Source: Isachenkonia alkalipeptolytica (GTDB lineage: Bacteria > Bacillota > Clostridia > Peptostreptococcales > T1SED10-28). From it: 64,000 nt of DNA. The translations under genes and the position numbers were made by a program. Numbering within the stretch: position 1 is the first letter of the stretch; every line of letters starts with the position of its first letter. Under the pieces are notes generated by a model, which saw nothing but the letters and a program-made list of their open reading frames with translations, ran no database searches and was not told the origin of the DNA. Of the stretch, positions 53,758-63,291 are shown one piece after another. Location of the stretch: contig NZ_SUMG01000009.1 of the NCBI RefSeq assembly GCF_009910325.1, positions 36,799 through 100,798 on the forward strand, written 5' to 3'.

Positions 53758-56109
53758 TTATTCTCCTGTTTTATTGTTCTCCTGCTTTTTCTTCTCCATT
53801 GCCCGCCATACCTTCTCCGGGGTGGCGGGAAGGGTGCGGATTCTTGCCCCTGTGGCCTGATAAATGGCCTCCATAATCGCCGGGGGCACGGTGTTGACCA
53901 CAACCTCGCCGATGGATTTTGCCCCGTAGGGTCCCGTATCGTCGTGGCCTTCAATCAGCTCCACCTGAATGTTATGGACATCCTTTCGGGTGGGGATTTT
54001 GTACTCCATAAAAGAGTTGGATTTTAACTTCCCCTTGGCATTTACCTTCACCTCTTCATATAAGGCCATACCCATGCCCTGAACAATCCCCCCTTCGGCT
54101 TGCACCCGGGCCAGGGTAGGATTGATGGCGGTACCGCAGTCCACCGCTCCTACAAAGTCCAGAAGATCGGTTTTCCCCGTGTCCAAATCCACCTCCACTT
54201 CCGCAAAGCCGGCCATGAAAGGAGGCGCCGCTTTTTTCGGCACAAAGGATCCCGTGGCGGTAAGCTGTTGGTGGATCATGGAGTAGGTGATTTTTTTCGA
54301 AAAGGCCTCCAGGGAAATCTCCTTTCCCCTGTTACTGAAAATTCTTCCCCCTTCAAAGGAAACATCCTCGGTGTTTTCCTCCAAAACCTTGGCTCCGTAT
54401 TCCCTGATCAGGGCCTCCATGTTTTTACAGGCTTCAATTACGGCGTTCCCCGAGGTGTAGGTGGTGCTTGAGGCATAGGCGCCACTGTCAAAGGGGCTGA
54501 CGTCGGTATCCGAGGCGTGGATATTGATCTGCTCCACGGAAACATCCAGGGCCTCGGCGGCGATTTGACTCAGGATCGTATCGCTGCCGGTGCCGATATC
54601 CGTGGCCCCCACCAGCAAAGTGAAAAAGCCGTCATCATTGAGTTTGATCGTGGCTCCCGCCATGTCAATATTGGGAAGCCCCGAACCCTGCTGGGCGATG
54701 GCCATACCCACGCCCCGGGCTTTCCCTTTTTCCCTGAGGGCCTCTTTCTCCTTGGCGATCCGGCGACGGCGATCCTCCCAGGCGAAAATCTCTTTTCCCC
54801 TTTGGACGCAGGCCTCCAGCTCACAGCTGTCCATGTAAATCGGATCGGAACCGGATCCCTTGGTAATAATATTATATATCGGGGTGGTTTCCCCCTTTTG
54901 AATCATATTGATCTCCCGAAGTTTCACGGGGTCCATCTGTAGCTTTTCCGCCAGTTCGTTCACTGCAGACTCCAAGGCGAAGGTTCCCTGGGTTACTCCG
55001 AAGCCCCTCAGTGCCCCGCCGGGAAGGTTGTTGGTGTATACCGCCTTTCCCTTAAAGCTGCAGGCCTTGACCTTATTATACAGGGTCAACACTTTTTTCC
55101 CCGCGGCCCCCACGGTGGTGTTGGCATGCTCTCCGTAGGCTCCCGTGTCGGAAAGGGCTTTCATTTCGATGCCTAAAATCTTCCCCTCCTTTGTGGCTCC
55201 CAGGGTGATGTCAAAGCCCATTTTATGCCGGGAGGTGGTACCGGAGAATACTTCCTTTCGACTGTAAAGGATTTTGCTGGGTTTTCCCGTCAGCTTCGTG
55301 ATCAGGGCGGGATAAAACTCCCCATGTATGCTTTGCTTCGAGCCGAATCCTCCGCCGATTCGGGGCTTGATGACCCTAATTTTACCCATGGGCATATCCA
55401 GGGCCCGGGCCAGGGTTCTTCGCACATGGAAGGGAATCTGGGTGGAGGAGACCACCACCAACCGGCCGTAGGTATCCTCATAACTGTAGGCTCGTTGGGT
55501 TTCCATCATGGCTTGGGCCTGGGCCTGACTTTCATAAGACTTTGTTATGACCACCTCCGATGTTTCTAACACCTCATCGATTTCCCCCACCTCAAAGCCG
55601 ATCTCACAGGCCAGGTTCTTCTCCCGGTGATAGCCCACGAAATCCACGGGGATGAAATTCTCTTTTTCCGGATGGACCAGGGTGCGGTGCCCCTCGGCCT
55701 TTCGGTAGTCCAGTACCGGCTCCAGTACTTCGTAGGTCACTTTCAGCCTTTTGGCCCCGATCTCCGCAGCCCGTTGGTTTTCGGCGACGATAATGGCCAC
55801 ATCGTCCCCCACATGGCGTACGTATTCATCCAGTATAAATTTATCATAGGGGGAAAGCTCGGGATAGCACTGCCCCGCCCTTGTAAAGGGAATCCTTTGT
55901 AGATCTTGATGGGTCAGTACCATCTCCACCCCCGGTACCCTTCGGGTTTGGCGGTCATCGATGGAGGTAATTTTTGCAAAGGCGTGGGGACTTCGAACCA
56001 CTTTAATGCACAGGGCATCCTTCGGAGCCAGATCATCGGTGTAGACCCCTTTTCCCTTCAGCAGTGCATCGCTGTCGATTTTTTTGATGGAATCACTGAC
56101 ATACTTCAT
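53758..56109 (-). CDS. xdhA: Xanthine dehydrogenase-family molybdopterin subunit
   Basis: 783-residue catalytic subunit binding Mo-pterin. Seen: the N-terminal a/b hammerhead domain (KGKGVYTDDLAPKDALCIKVVRS), the GGGFGSKQSIHGEF loop, GALRGFGVTQGTFALESAVNELA (substrate Arg), and GAKSIGEVVVNTVPPAI near the end (catalytic Glu). It converts xanthine or another purine/aromatic heterocycle; context favours xanthine. It overlaps the Fe-S subunit gene by 17 nt. Electrons pass to the 2Fe-2S and FAD subunits. Confidence 0.92.
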   Translation of the reverse strand: MKYVSDSIKKIDSDALLKGKGVYTDDLAPKDALCIKVVRSPHAFAKITSIDDRQTRRVPGVEMVLTHQDLQRIPFTRAGQCYPELSPYDKFILDEYVRHVGDDVAIIVAENQRAAEIGAKRLKVTYEVLEPVLDYRKAEGHRTLVHPEKENFIPVDFVGYHREKNLACEIGFEVGEIDEVLETSEVVITKSYESQAQAQAMMETQRAYSYEDTYGRLVVVSSTQIPFHVRRTLARALDMPMGKIRVIKPRIGGGFGSKQSIHGEFYPALITKLTGKPSKILYSRKEVFSGTTSRHKMGFDITLGATKEGKILGIEMKALSDTGAYGEHANTTVGAAGKKVLTLYNKVKACSFKGKAVYTNNLPGGALRGFGVTQGTFALESAVNELAEKLQMDPVKLREINMIQKGETTPIYNIITKGSGSDPIYMDSCELEACVQRGKEIFAWEDRRRRIAKEKEALREKGKARGVGMAIAQQGSGLPNIDMAGATIKLNDDGFFTLLVGATDIGTGSDTILSQIAAEALDVSVEQINIHASDTDVSPFDSGAYASSTTYTSGNAVIEACKNMEALIREYGAKVLEENTEDVSFEGGRIFSNRGKEISLEAFSKKITYSMIHQQLTATGSFVPKKAAPPFMAGFAEVEVDLDTGKTDLLDFVGAVDCGTAINPTLARVQAEGGIVQGMGMALYEEVKVNAKGKLKSNSFMEYKIPTRKDVHNIQVELIEGHDDTGPYGAKSIGEVVVNTVPPAIMEAIYQATGARIRTLPATPEKVWRAMEKKKQENNKTGE

Positions 56110-56560
56110 GTTTTTGACCCTCCAGATAAGATTTTACCGCTTCCAACTGCCCTACGTATCCGGAACAGCGGCAAAAGTTCCCTTTTAAATACCGAAGAAT
56201 TTCCTCCTCCGTGGGGTTTGTCACCACCTTCTCCAAATAAAGAATGCTCATGATCGTCCCCGGGGAACAGAATCCGCATTGGTCCACCCCTCTTTTCGCC
56301 AGTGCCTCCCGGACCCGTTCCGCCTTTTCTCCCACCCCTTCAATGGTGGTGACGGACTTTCCGTCGGCCTTGGCCGCCAGGGTTCCGCAGGATAATACGG
56401 CGATATCGTTTACATGAACGGTACAAAGACCGCAGGATTCCGTCTCGCATCCCTTTTTTACCCCGAAATACCCTTCCCGTCGTAGGACCTCCGCCAGGTA
56501 GTCGTCGGGGGCAATCTCCCATTCTTTTTCTCTGCCGTTGACCGTCACCTTAATTTTCAT
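56093..56560 (-). CDS. Xanthine dehydrogenase 2Fe-2S subunit
   Basis: 155-residue subunit with two [2Fe-2S] clusters. The plant-ferredoxin-type site is GCETESCGLCTVHVNDIAVLSC; the second cluster uses CGFCSPGTIMS and FCRCSGYVGQ. Its gene overlaps the FAD subunit gene by 11 nt and the Mo subunit gene by 17 nt. Gene letters for this subunit differ among organisms, so none is given. Confidence 0.94.
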   Translation of the reverse strand: MKIKVTVNGREKEWEIAPDDYLAEVLRREGYFGVKKGCETESCGLCTVHVNDIAVLSCGTLAAKADGKSVTTIEGVGEKAERVREALAKRGVDQCGFCSPGTIMSILYLEKVVTNPTEEEILRYLKGNFCRCSGYVGQLEAVKSYLEGQKHEVCQ

Positions 56561-57353
56561 GGGCGGACACCTCCTGTAGGGCTTTTTTCAACAGTACTTT
56601 TCCCATGGCTCTTCGGTATTCCTTCGTTCCTCTCCCATTGGTTCCAAAAACCAGCTCTTCGGCCAGGATTTCCCCCGCCTGTTCCATCTCTTTCTCCGAG
56701 AGCTTTTTTCCCGATAAATAGGCGGCGGTTTCCACCGCCGGCGTTGCCCTACCGGGTCTGGCCCCCAGGGCGATTTGGTAATGGTTATCCACCTTGGAAA
56801 GGGCCAGGTTGAGAATGGAATAGTCGCTGCTGGACCCTCTTAAGTCCTGAAAACTGTAGACTCCTTTTTCTTTTTTTATCCAGATTTTTTCCACAATATC
56901 CCGCTCCTTTGGTCCCTTTTCCAGGAACTCCTCCAGGGAAACCCAGCCTGCTTTAAACAGCTTCACTTCAGTGTCGGTTGCCAACAGGGCCGTTAAAAAG
57001 TCGGAAAAACCGTAGCGGGAATACACCGTGGCGCCCACGGTCACCATGTTCTTCAGTTGCATTCCCACAATATCTTCAATGGATCGTTGAAAAAGGTTGT
57101 TAAAATCTTTATTTAAATCTTTATGGAGCATCACCGCCGCAAAGGTGGTCATGGCTCCGATTTCGTAGCCCTCCTCCTTTTCATCGATGTAATCCAGGTT
57201 AAGACTTGATAAATCCACGGCGGTGCCAATGGCCTTTGAGCCCAGCTTTAAGTAGGCCCCGCCGCCGATCACGGCATTGTTCCGTCGTTCCCTAAGCTTT
57301 CCGTAAGCTTCTTCCAGGGTTTTTGGGAAAAAATATTTTCCTATGGTGATCAT
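56550..57353 (-). CDS. xdhB: Xanthine dehydrogenase FAD-binding subunit
   Basis: 267-residue FAD subunit of the CO dehydrogenase/xanthine dehydrogenase family. FAD contacts are the NNAVIGGGAYLKLG segment and MVTVGATVYSRYGFSDFLTALLATD. The ATG directly follows the permease TAA (TAAATG), with GGAGGG in the permease end as RBS. Confidence 0.92.
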   Translation of the reverse strand: MITIGKYFFPKTLEEAYGKLRERRNNAVIGGGAYLKLGSKAIGTAVDLSSLNLDYIDEKEEGYEIGAMTTFAAVMLHKDLNKDFNNLFQRSIEDIVGMQLKNMVTVGATVYSRYGFSDFLTALLATDTEVKLFKAGWVSLEEFLEKGPKERDIVEKIWIKKEKGVYSFQDLRGSSSDYSILNLALSKVDNHYQIALGARPGRATPAVETAAYLSGKKLSEKEMEQAGEILAEELVFGTNGRGTKEYRRAMGKVLLKKALQEVSAHEN

Positions 57354-58745
57354 TTATGAACCCTCCACTTCCATTTCTTTTTCCATTATTTCTCGCTCTT
57401 TTCTTTCGTCCTCAAGGGTTTTCTTCGGTAAAATAAGATTCAAGCTGAACACGACGATGGCGGAAATCACCACGGCGGAGCTGCCGAAAATCATCATAAA
57501 CCATTGGGGAAACACTTCTAGGGCTTCAGGTACTTGACTGATGCCGACCCCCAGGGCCACGGCCAGACCTACAATGGTGATGTTTCGAATGGACAGCTCA
57601 TCCTGAATGATCAGCCGAATTCCCGTCATGGTAATCAGGGCAAACACCGTAATGGTGGCGCCTCCCAGTACACTGTGGGGGATGGTGGTCATCAGGGCTC
57701 CCACCTTCGGCACAAAGCCCGCAAGTAAAATCATTCCTGCGGCTAAGGCCAGGACGAATTTACTGATCACCTTGGTCATGCTGACAATCCCCACATTTTG
57801 ACTGTAGGTGGCGGTGGGAAGGCCGCCAAAGAGGGAAGCGATCACACTGGCCACCCCGTTTCCGATAATCCCCCCGGAGAGTTCATCGTCGCTGATCTCC
57901 CGACCCATGCCTCCCACCGTGGTTGCGGAAAGATCCCCTACGGCCTGTACGGAGTTTACCACATACATAATAGCCATGGTCAGAATCGCCGAGGGATAAA
58001 ACTCAATGCCGAAGTATAGCGGTCTCGGCAGGGCAAACCAGGAGGCCTCGGCAATCGGAGCAAAATCCACGAGACCTAAAGGCAAGGCCAGAAAATATCC
58101 GGCTAAAATCCCCACTAGAATCGAAGCAAGCTTTAGATAGCCCTTGGCAAACTGATTGCAAAAAAGCACCACCAAAAGGGTAACCACGGCTACCAGCCAG
58201 TTGGTATAGGACCCGTACCCCGTCTGACCCATGCCCCCTGCCATGTAGTTTATCGCCGTGGGATACAGGGACAGTCCGATGGTAAACACCACGGTGCCCG
58301 CCACCATGGGAGGAAAGTATTTTCGTATCGGTTTAATAAATATACCCACAATCACCGCCACTACACCACCAATCATTTGGGCACCTAAAATTGCTGCGAT
58401 TCCGTATTGACTGCCGATGGCGATCAGCGGGGGGATATAGGCAAAACTGACGCCCATAATCACCGGCAGTCCCGAGCCGATCCGGTAGGTAGACCCTGCC
58501 TTCCCCATGGGGTACAGCTGAATCAAGGTGGCAATTCCCGCAATAAACATGGCGCTTTGCACCAATAGAGTGGCGTCCCCGGTGCCGAGGCCCACCACGC
58601 CCCCGATGATAATGGCCGGGGTGATATTGCCCACCAGCATAGCCAGCACATGCTGGATCCCCAGGGGAAATGCCTTGGCCATACTGGGCAATCCATGCAA
58701 CTCAAAAACTGAACGACTGCGTAACTCCGTACTTCCTTTGTCCAT
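57354..58745 (-). CDS. Uracil/xanthine permease (NCS2 family)
   Basis: 463-residue nucleobase transporter with about fourteen helices. Segments: QHVLAMLVGNITPAIIIGGVVG, the QMIGGVVAVIVG region, GLPTATYSQNVGIVSMTKV (NCS2 signature), and ALITMTGIRLI. First gene of the operon with xanthine dehydrogenase, so it most likely imports xanthine or uric acid. RBS AAGGAGG. A structured leader precedes it. Confidence 0.92.
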   Translation of the reverse strand: MDKGSTELRSRSVFELHGLPSMAKAFPLGIQHVLAMLVGNITPAIIIGGVVGLGTGDATLLVQSAMFIAGIATLIQLYPMGKAGSTYRIGSGLPVIMGVSFAYIPPLIAIGSQYGIAAILGAQMIGGVVAVIVGIFIKPIRKYFPPMVAGTVVFTIGLSLYPTAINYMAGGMGQTGYGSYTNWLVAVVTLLVVLFCNQFAKGYLKLASILVGILAGYFLALPLGLVDFAPIAEASWFALPRPLYFGIEFYPSAILTMAIMYVVNSVQAVGDLSATTVGGMGREISDDELSGGIIGNGVASVIASLFGGLPTATYSQNVGIVSMTKVISKFVLALAAGMILLAGFVPKVGALMTTIPHSVLGGATITVFALITMTGIRLIIQDELSIRNITIVGLAVALGVGISQVPEALEVFPQWFMMIFGSSAVVISAIVVFSLNLILPKKTLEDERKEREIMEKEMEVEGS

Positions 58746-58787
58746 TTTTACGCCTCCTTACATATTTTTTTCATAAAATCTTTCCAT

Positions 58788-58826
58788 AAAAAAAGCCAGC
58801 ACAAAAGAATCTCTTCTTTTGGGCTG
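58788..58826 (-). terminator. Attenuator-like terminator in the leader of the xanthine operon
   Basis: On the minus strand, CAGCCCAAAAGAA and TTCTTTTGTGCTGG form a stem with loop GAGA, followed by seven T. It sits about 40 nt before the permease start codon. Its 5' arm overlaps the 3' arm of a longer leader stem, so the two folds compete. Confidence 0.85.
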
Positions 58827-58937
58827 ACCGTTTAAAGCAAAACCACGGTTTTCTTTAAATCTTGTTCAGCGTATATTTAATTGTTTGGATTTCTAAACCT
58901 TGATGGAAAAGTCAGCGCTTCGCTTCTTCTCCACCTT
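58823..58937 (-). promoter_or_regulatory. Candidate unclassified leader RNA (riboswitch-like) of the xanthine operon
   Basis: Minus-strand RNA of about 115 nt between promoter and terminator. GCUGAC (58911-58916) can pair with GUCAGC (58823-58828) to close a domain. Inside is a 13-bp hairpin with one mismatch (58831-58859, arms UUUAAAG-AAAACC). Closing the outer stem would use the terminator's 5' arm, hence an ON-type switch. It does not match the canonical purine aptamer. Confidence 0.5.
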
Positions 58938-58943
58938 GACAAT

Positions 58944-58973
58944 ATTATATCATAGTCCCGGAAAAGTTGTAAA
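58944..58973 (-). promoter_or_regulatory. Promoter of the xanthine operon
   Basis: On the minus strand, TTTACA and TATAAT are separated by 18 nt. Transcription would start near 58937. Confidence 0.7.
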
Positions 58974-59033
58974 GGTACTTGCCCTAATCTTCAAAAAATT
59001 CTTTGTTCCCTTCCTTTATTACCTTTTTAGCCA

Positions 59034-59822
59034 TTATTCTACGGTAAATACCAGGTATTCCCGGTCTTCCCGAATATCCTGTTCCACCTTTGTCAGCTGA
59101 CAGGGCAGACTTAAAACCCCGGCGAAATGTTCTTCCAGCTCCTTTTTCAGCTCTTCATACAAGGAGCGACGGAAATAGGATATCAGGGTGATATGTTTGG
59201 GATTGGCCGAAAGCTTTTTTTCCATGGGGGTTAACATATCCTGAATATTTACGAAGATTTCCTCCCCTTGGATAAAGACCTGAATCTTCCTGGGGCCCTT
59301 CCCGGTCCATTTCTTCAAAATCGCCGCCGTTTTCTTTTCCAGCTGTTTTTCCAGGGCGACCTTTTCCTCCTTTATGCTCCATACAGGTCCCTTCAGCTGT
59401 TTTCGCCGGCGTTCTTCCCACAGTTTCTCCCCGATGGTTCCGATCACCTCCATTAAGGCTTCCGGATCCATGGGTTTTACCACATATTTAACCACCCCTA
59501 AGTCCATGGCTTCTAAAATCCCCTCGCTGTCCGACAGCGCCGAGGTGATGATCACCGGAATCTCCAGGCCCTTTTCCCGAATTTCCTCCACCATTTTCAT
59601 CCCGTCCATCAAGGGCATTTTAAGGTCGGTGATGATGAGGTCGATGGACTCCCGTTCCAGTTTTTTTAACCCTTCGATTCCGTTTTCCGCGGTGGATACC
59701 TTGCCCAGCCGCCTTTTTAAAAAACGGGTTAGCTCGATTCGGGTTTCCGGATCATCCTCGATGTACAGTAGGGATAGGTTCGGCAAAACCCCTTCCCTGG
59801 GACGGTCTTTTTCCTGATTCAT
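59034..59822 (-). CDS. Response regulator with C-terminal DUF2294/MpsC domain
   Basis: 262 residues. A REC domain (about 15-130) has the acidic pocket YIEDDPE, the phospho-acceptor Asp66 (IITDLKMPLMDG), and the Lys in YVVKPMD. A helical linker (about 135-160) leads to a domain matching DUF2294, later named MpsC (GPRKIQVFIQGEEIFVNIQ, LTPMEKKLS, RRSLYEELKKELEEHFAG). No DNA-binding domain is present, so output is not ordinary transcription control. RBS AAAGGAGGG lies in the end of the kinase gene, with a 5-nt gap. DUF2294 has been linked to Na+-dependent membrane energy systems (MpsABC); the role here is inference. Confidence 0.82.
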   Translation of the reverse strand: MNQEKDRPREGVLPNLSLLYIEDDPETRIELTRFLKRRLGKVSTAENGIEGLKKLERESIDLIITDLKMPLMDGMKMVEEIREKGLEIPVIITSALSDSEGILEAMDLGVVKYVVKPMDPEALMEVIGTIGEKLWEERRRKQLKGPVWSIKEEKVALEKQLEKKTAAILKKWTGKGPRKIQVFIQGEEIFVNIQDMLTPMEKKLSANPKHITLISYFRRSLYEELKKELEEHFAGVLSLPCQLTKVEQDIREDREYLVFTVE

Positions 59823-59827
59823 TGGCC

Positions 59828-61759
59828 TTACCCTCCTTTGGGGATTTCAATGATTACCTGAAATCCTTTTTCCGTGTTTTCTGCCCCGATGGTTCCCCAT
59901 AAATGGTCCTCCACAATGGTTTTGGTAATATACATTCCTAAACCGGTTCCATATTTCTTTTCCTTGGTGGTAAAGTAGCGTTCAAAAATCCTTGGGAGGT
60001 CCTCTTCGGACACGCCGCTGCCCCAGTCTCTGATAAGAATTTTCACCGTGTCTTTGTAGTCCAAAATTTCGATCAGGATCCGTCGATGCTCCTTTTCTTC
60101 CCCTTCCACGGAATCCAAGGCATTGTGCACCAGATTAAACATCCCCTGGGAAAAATAGTTCCCATAGCCCCTGACTAAAAACCCTGCTTCCCCGGTTTTC
60201 TCCTCCATTACCTCTTCTTTGATCTCCAGGGTGATATCCCTTAGACGAATAGGGTCTTTTAACAATTCCACCGTGGAGCGGATCAGCCGCCGAACATCAA
60301 AAATCTCCTTTTTCTTCTGGGGCTTGAAAAAGTACCGAAAATCATCAATGGTTTCCGACATTTTATAAATCAAAGTTCGGGACCGCCTTCTAAACTCCTC
60401 CATCTCTTCACCCTTGAGCTCCCCATCCTGATGGGCCTCGGCTACATTGGTAATCATCAAATTCAGTTGATTTAAGGGTTGCCGCCATTGATGGGCAATG
60501 TGGCCGATCATCTCCCCCATGGCCGCCAGGCGGGACTGATAGAGAATGATGCCCTCCTGCCGTTGATTTTCCTTTACCGCTTCCTCCACCAGGACCTGAA
60601 GTTTATCCATGGTTTTTTTAGAGGTAATATAATATACGAAGAATAAAACCGTTGCCAGGCCCAAGCCCAGGGATATGGCCAGGAGTATACGGATGACCCG
60701 CTGTCTTTGAGCTTCCAGGATACCCCGGTAGTCGAAGATAAAGTTCTGAAAATCCCTTTCTTCCTCCAAAACCTCCAGCTCCACTAAAATCTCCTCCATC
60801 TCTTCCCAGCGATGGGGGTTGATGTTTCCCAGGGACACCACGGGATACAGACTGTACTCCAGCACCTGTTCTTTTTGAAATTCATTATAGCCCCGGTACT
60901 CTTCCCGCGACATCCTTTCGGGATCATGAAACTCCCCCAGGAGTTTGTCTATGATTTCCTCGGGGTTTTCCAGAGCGTACTGCCATCCTTTTAGGCTGGC
61001 CTCTTTAAAATCATGGACCCTTTCCGGATTTTTAAGTGCATACTCCCGGTTGGTAAACAAACTGTCCCCATAAAAATCGATGCCGTAATCAATGGGTCGT
61101 ACCCTTCGAAGCTCTACCCCCTGAAGCTCTCCTTCGTAGGGGATGGTTCCTAAGTACCCGGGGATCACATCAAAGTTCCCCTCGGTGAGATCCTCAATGG
61201 AAAAATCATAGTCCCCGGAGATTTTGGGAAGCCTCTCGGGATCCATCCCCTCCTGAATAAGCATGGCCCGGAGTTCAATATCCAACAAATCATTTTCCCG
61301 TCGGCCGACCTTAAGGTCCATGAAATCCACTAAACTCTGATAGGGAGTGTCCGCCTTCATATAAAATTCCACGGGACTCCGTTGAAAAATTGAAGCCACC
61401 ACAGTAAAATCGTAGCCCTGCTCCCGATAGGTTAAAATATCCGAGGCGCCGATGCCGAAATCCGCCCGGCCCTCCCCCACTTCCTTCGGGGCGGAGAGCA
61501 CCTCCCGGCTTTCATCAAAGCCGCTTACAATCCTTACATCAAAGCCCGCCTCTTCATAATAGCCCTCCCAAAGGGCCGCGTAATAACCGGCAAATTGAAA
61601 CTGATGATCCCAGCGAAGCTGCAACGTGACTTCTTCCTCCCCATAACTGCAGGTCAGGGCGGTGACCATCCAGAAAAAAAGACTCAGGATCACCCTCTTT
61701 TTCCCGGGAGAGGGTATTCCTCTTTTTTTGCTAGGGTTTCTTCCTTTATCCTTTTTCAA
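59828..61759 (-). CDS. Sensor histidine kinase with NMT1/THI5-like extracellular sensor
   Basis: About 643 residues from the TTG at 61759 (GGGAGGG upstream). Basic leader, then signal sequence (VILSLFFWMVTALTCSYG); NMT1/THI5-like (SsuA-type) periplasmic-binding domain about 45-290 (LQLRWDHQFQFAGYYAALWEGYY, DFGIGASDILTYREQG); TM near 365-390; HisKA with GHIAHQWRQPLNQ (His423); HATPase with NALDS, DWGSGV, GTGLGMYITK. In-frame ATG 61858 would add 33 unlikely residues. The sensor type binds pyrimidines or other small molecules in relatives. It is cotranscribed with the REC-MpsC regulator. Confidence 0.85.
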   Translation of the reverse strand: MKKDKGRNPSKKRGIPSPGKKRVILSLFFWMVTALTCSYGEEEVTLQLRWDHQFQFAGYYAALWEGYYEEAGFDVRIVSGFDESREVLSAPKEVGEGRADFGIGASDILTYREQGYDFTVVASIFQRSPVEFYMKADTPYQSLVDFMDLKVGRRENDLLDIELRAMLIQEGMDPERLPKISGDYDFSIEDLTEGNFDVIPGYLGTIPYEGELQGVELRRVRPIDYGIDFYGDSLFTNREYALKNPERVHDFKEASLKGWQYALENPEEIIDKLLGEFHDPERMSREEYRGYNEFQKEQVLEYSLYPVVSLGNINPHRWEEMEEILVELEVLEEERDFQNFIFDYRGILEAQRQRVIRILLAISLGLGLATVLFFVYYITSKKTMDKLQVLVEEAVKENQRQEGIILYQSRLAAMGEMIGHIAHQWRQPLNQLNLMITNVAEAHQDGELKGEEMEEFRRRSRTLIYKMSETIDDFRYFFKPQKKKEIFDVRRLIRSTVELLKDPIRLRDITLEIKEEVMEEKTGEAGFLVRGYGNYFSQGMFNLVHNALDSVEGEEKEHRRILIEILDYKDTVKILIRDWGSGVSEEDLPRIFERYFTTKEKKYGTGLGMYITKTIVEDHLWGTIGAENTEKGFQVIIEIPKGG

Positions 61760-62010
61760 CGGATTTCCCTCCCTCTTTCTGTCAGGGTTCCTCCACGGTT
61801 CCCCGATTATGCCTTCCAGGGTCAAAAACCCTATTTTCCTGATGGATTTTCCAGGCACCTTGAACTTATTTCCTCGTCCCTTTAATTATTCCATATGTAC
61901 CGGAGAAAATCCTGCCCCTTACCCTAAATCTTGATGAATTTATTTTTTGCCCTAGACAAAACTCCCTAAAATCCTTATTCTTCTTCGCCTTTTCCTCGGC
62001 TTGTACACAG

Positions 62011-62041
62011 AAAAAAAGACCATCCTCCATAAGCGATGGTC
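62011..62041 (-). terminator. Terminator after msrAB
   Basis: On the minus strand, GACCATC pairs with GATGGTC around a 10-nt loop, followed by seven T. Confidence 0.9.
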
Positions 62042-62061
62042 CTTCTCCCATAAGAATTTGA

Positions 62062-63192
62062 TCAATGATCAAATACGTCTTCAAACTCTTCATAGCCCTC
62101 CCTTGCCAAATCCTCCTTCGGAATAAATCTCAGGGCGGCGGAATTCAAGCAATAACGGAGTCCCGTAGGTTCCGGTCCGTCCTCAAATACATGGCCTAAA
62201 TGGGAATCCCCGTGGAGACTCCTGACCTCGGTTCGAACCATTAACAATTTTCGATCTTCCCGCTCCACAATGTTCTCCTCCACTAAGGGTCTAGTAAAAC
62301 TGGGCCATCCGGTTTTGGAGTCATACATGTCCTTCGAGCTGAAAAGCGGTTCTCCCGATACGATGTCCACGTAAATCCCCTCTTCCTTGTTGTCCCAGTA
62401 TTCATTGTTAAAGGCCGGTTCCGTTCCGTCCTCCTGGGTAACCCGGTATTGCAGGGGCGTCAGCATCTCTTGCAGTTCTTCATCGGAAGGCTTTACAAAG
62501 CCGTTGATTTTATGGGGCACCGAATATTCCCGTTCCTCTCCCCAGACGTCGTCTAAAAACTCATCCCGTCCCGAGTTTCTTGTATAGAAATTATAGCGGC
62601 GGGGATTTCTTTGCGCATAATTCTGATGATACTCCTCCGCCCGGTAGAACTCGGTAGCGGCTCGAATAGGGGTTACCAAGCCACGGTCAAATCGCCCCGA
62701 TGCTTCCAGGGCTTCCTTCGAGGTTTTTGCTAACTCCCGCTGCTCTTCGTCATGATAAAAGATGGCGGAAGTGTAGGAATGTCCCCGGTCCACGAACTGT
62801 CCTCCATCATCGGTGGGATTGATTTGTCGCCAGTAAACCTGGAGTAAGGATTCGTAGGAGATCCGCTCTTCATCATAGATGACCTCTACGGCCTCCACAT
62901 GTCCAGTGCCCCCGGCGGTCACCTCTTCATAGGTGGGATTTTCCGTATCCCCTCCCGTGTATCCCGAGGTCACATCAATTACACCGGGCAGCTTTCGAAA
63001 GGGGGGTTCCATGCACCAAAAGCAGCCTCCGGCAAAAGTGGCCACGCTGTAATCTTCCCGGTTATAAACGGGATTCGTTTCCACAACCCCCTGTTCTTCT
63101 CCATTCTGTTCCCTTGAAGATGCTACCGTATAGATGGACCCTAACAAAAGTACAAAAACTAATAGCAAAATAATTTTCTTTTTAGTTTTCAT
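62062..63192 (-). CDS. msrAB: Secreted/membrane-anchored MsrA-MsrB fusion, peptide-methionine sulfoxide reductase
   Basis: 376-residue bifunctional repair enzyme. N-terminal signal/anchor ([23 protein letters not shown]), MsrA domain (about 50-205) with catalytic Cys57 in GGCFWCMEP, then MsrB (about 235-375) with [27 protein letters not shown] and catalytic Cys in [12 protein letters not shown]. The usual MsrB zinc CxxC pairs are not seen. It acts on oxidised proteins outside the membrane. RBS AAAGGAG. A Fur-type box lies upstream. Confidence 0.93.
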   Translation of the reverse strand: MKTKKKIILLLVFVLLLGSIYTVASSREQNGEEQGVVETNPVYNREDYSVATFAGGCFWCMEPPFRKLPGVIDVTSGYTGGDTENPTYEEVTAGGTGHVEAVEVIYDEERISYESLLQVYWRQINPTDDGGQFVDRGHSYTSAIFYHDEEQRELAKTSKEALEASGRFDRGLVTPIRAATEFYRAEEYHQNYAQRNPRRYNFYTRNSGRDEFLDDVWGEEREYSVPHKINGFVKPSDEELQEMLTPLQYRVTQEDGTEPAFNNEYWDNKEEGIYVDIVSGEPLFSSKDMYDSKTGWPSFTRPLVEENIVEREDRKLLMVRTEVRSLHGDSHLGHVFEDGPEPTGLRYCLNSAALRFIPKEDLAREGYEEFEDVFDH

Positions 63193-63210
63193 AGGAAAGT
63201 CTCCTTTATG

Positions 63211-63260
63211 TTTATCCTTAGGGTAATTGTTTTCACCTTACTTATCCTTAGCATAATTAT
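63211..63260. repeat. Pair of 30-bp-spaced direct repeats in the msrAB promoter region
   Basis: TTTATCCTTAGGGTAATTGT (63211) and CTTATCCTTAGCATAATTAT (63241) are similar 20-mers exactly 30 bp (about three helical turns) apart. The second overlaps the minus-strand -10 (TATAAT, 63256-63261). This fits an operator pair. Confidence 0.6.
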
Positions 63261-63291
63261 ACCACTTTTTGTATGATATAACCATGGTTTT

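Noticed and set aside
58823..58937. Canonical purine riboswitch
   Set aside because: The conserved junction and loop sequences are absent, so I report an unclassified leader instead.
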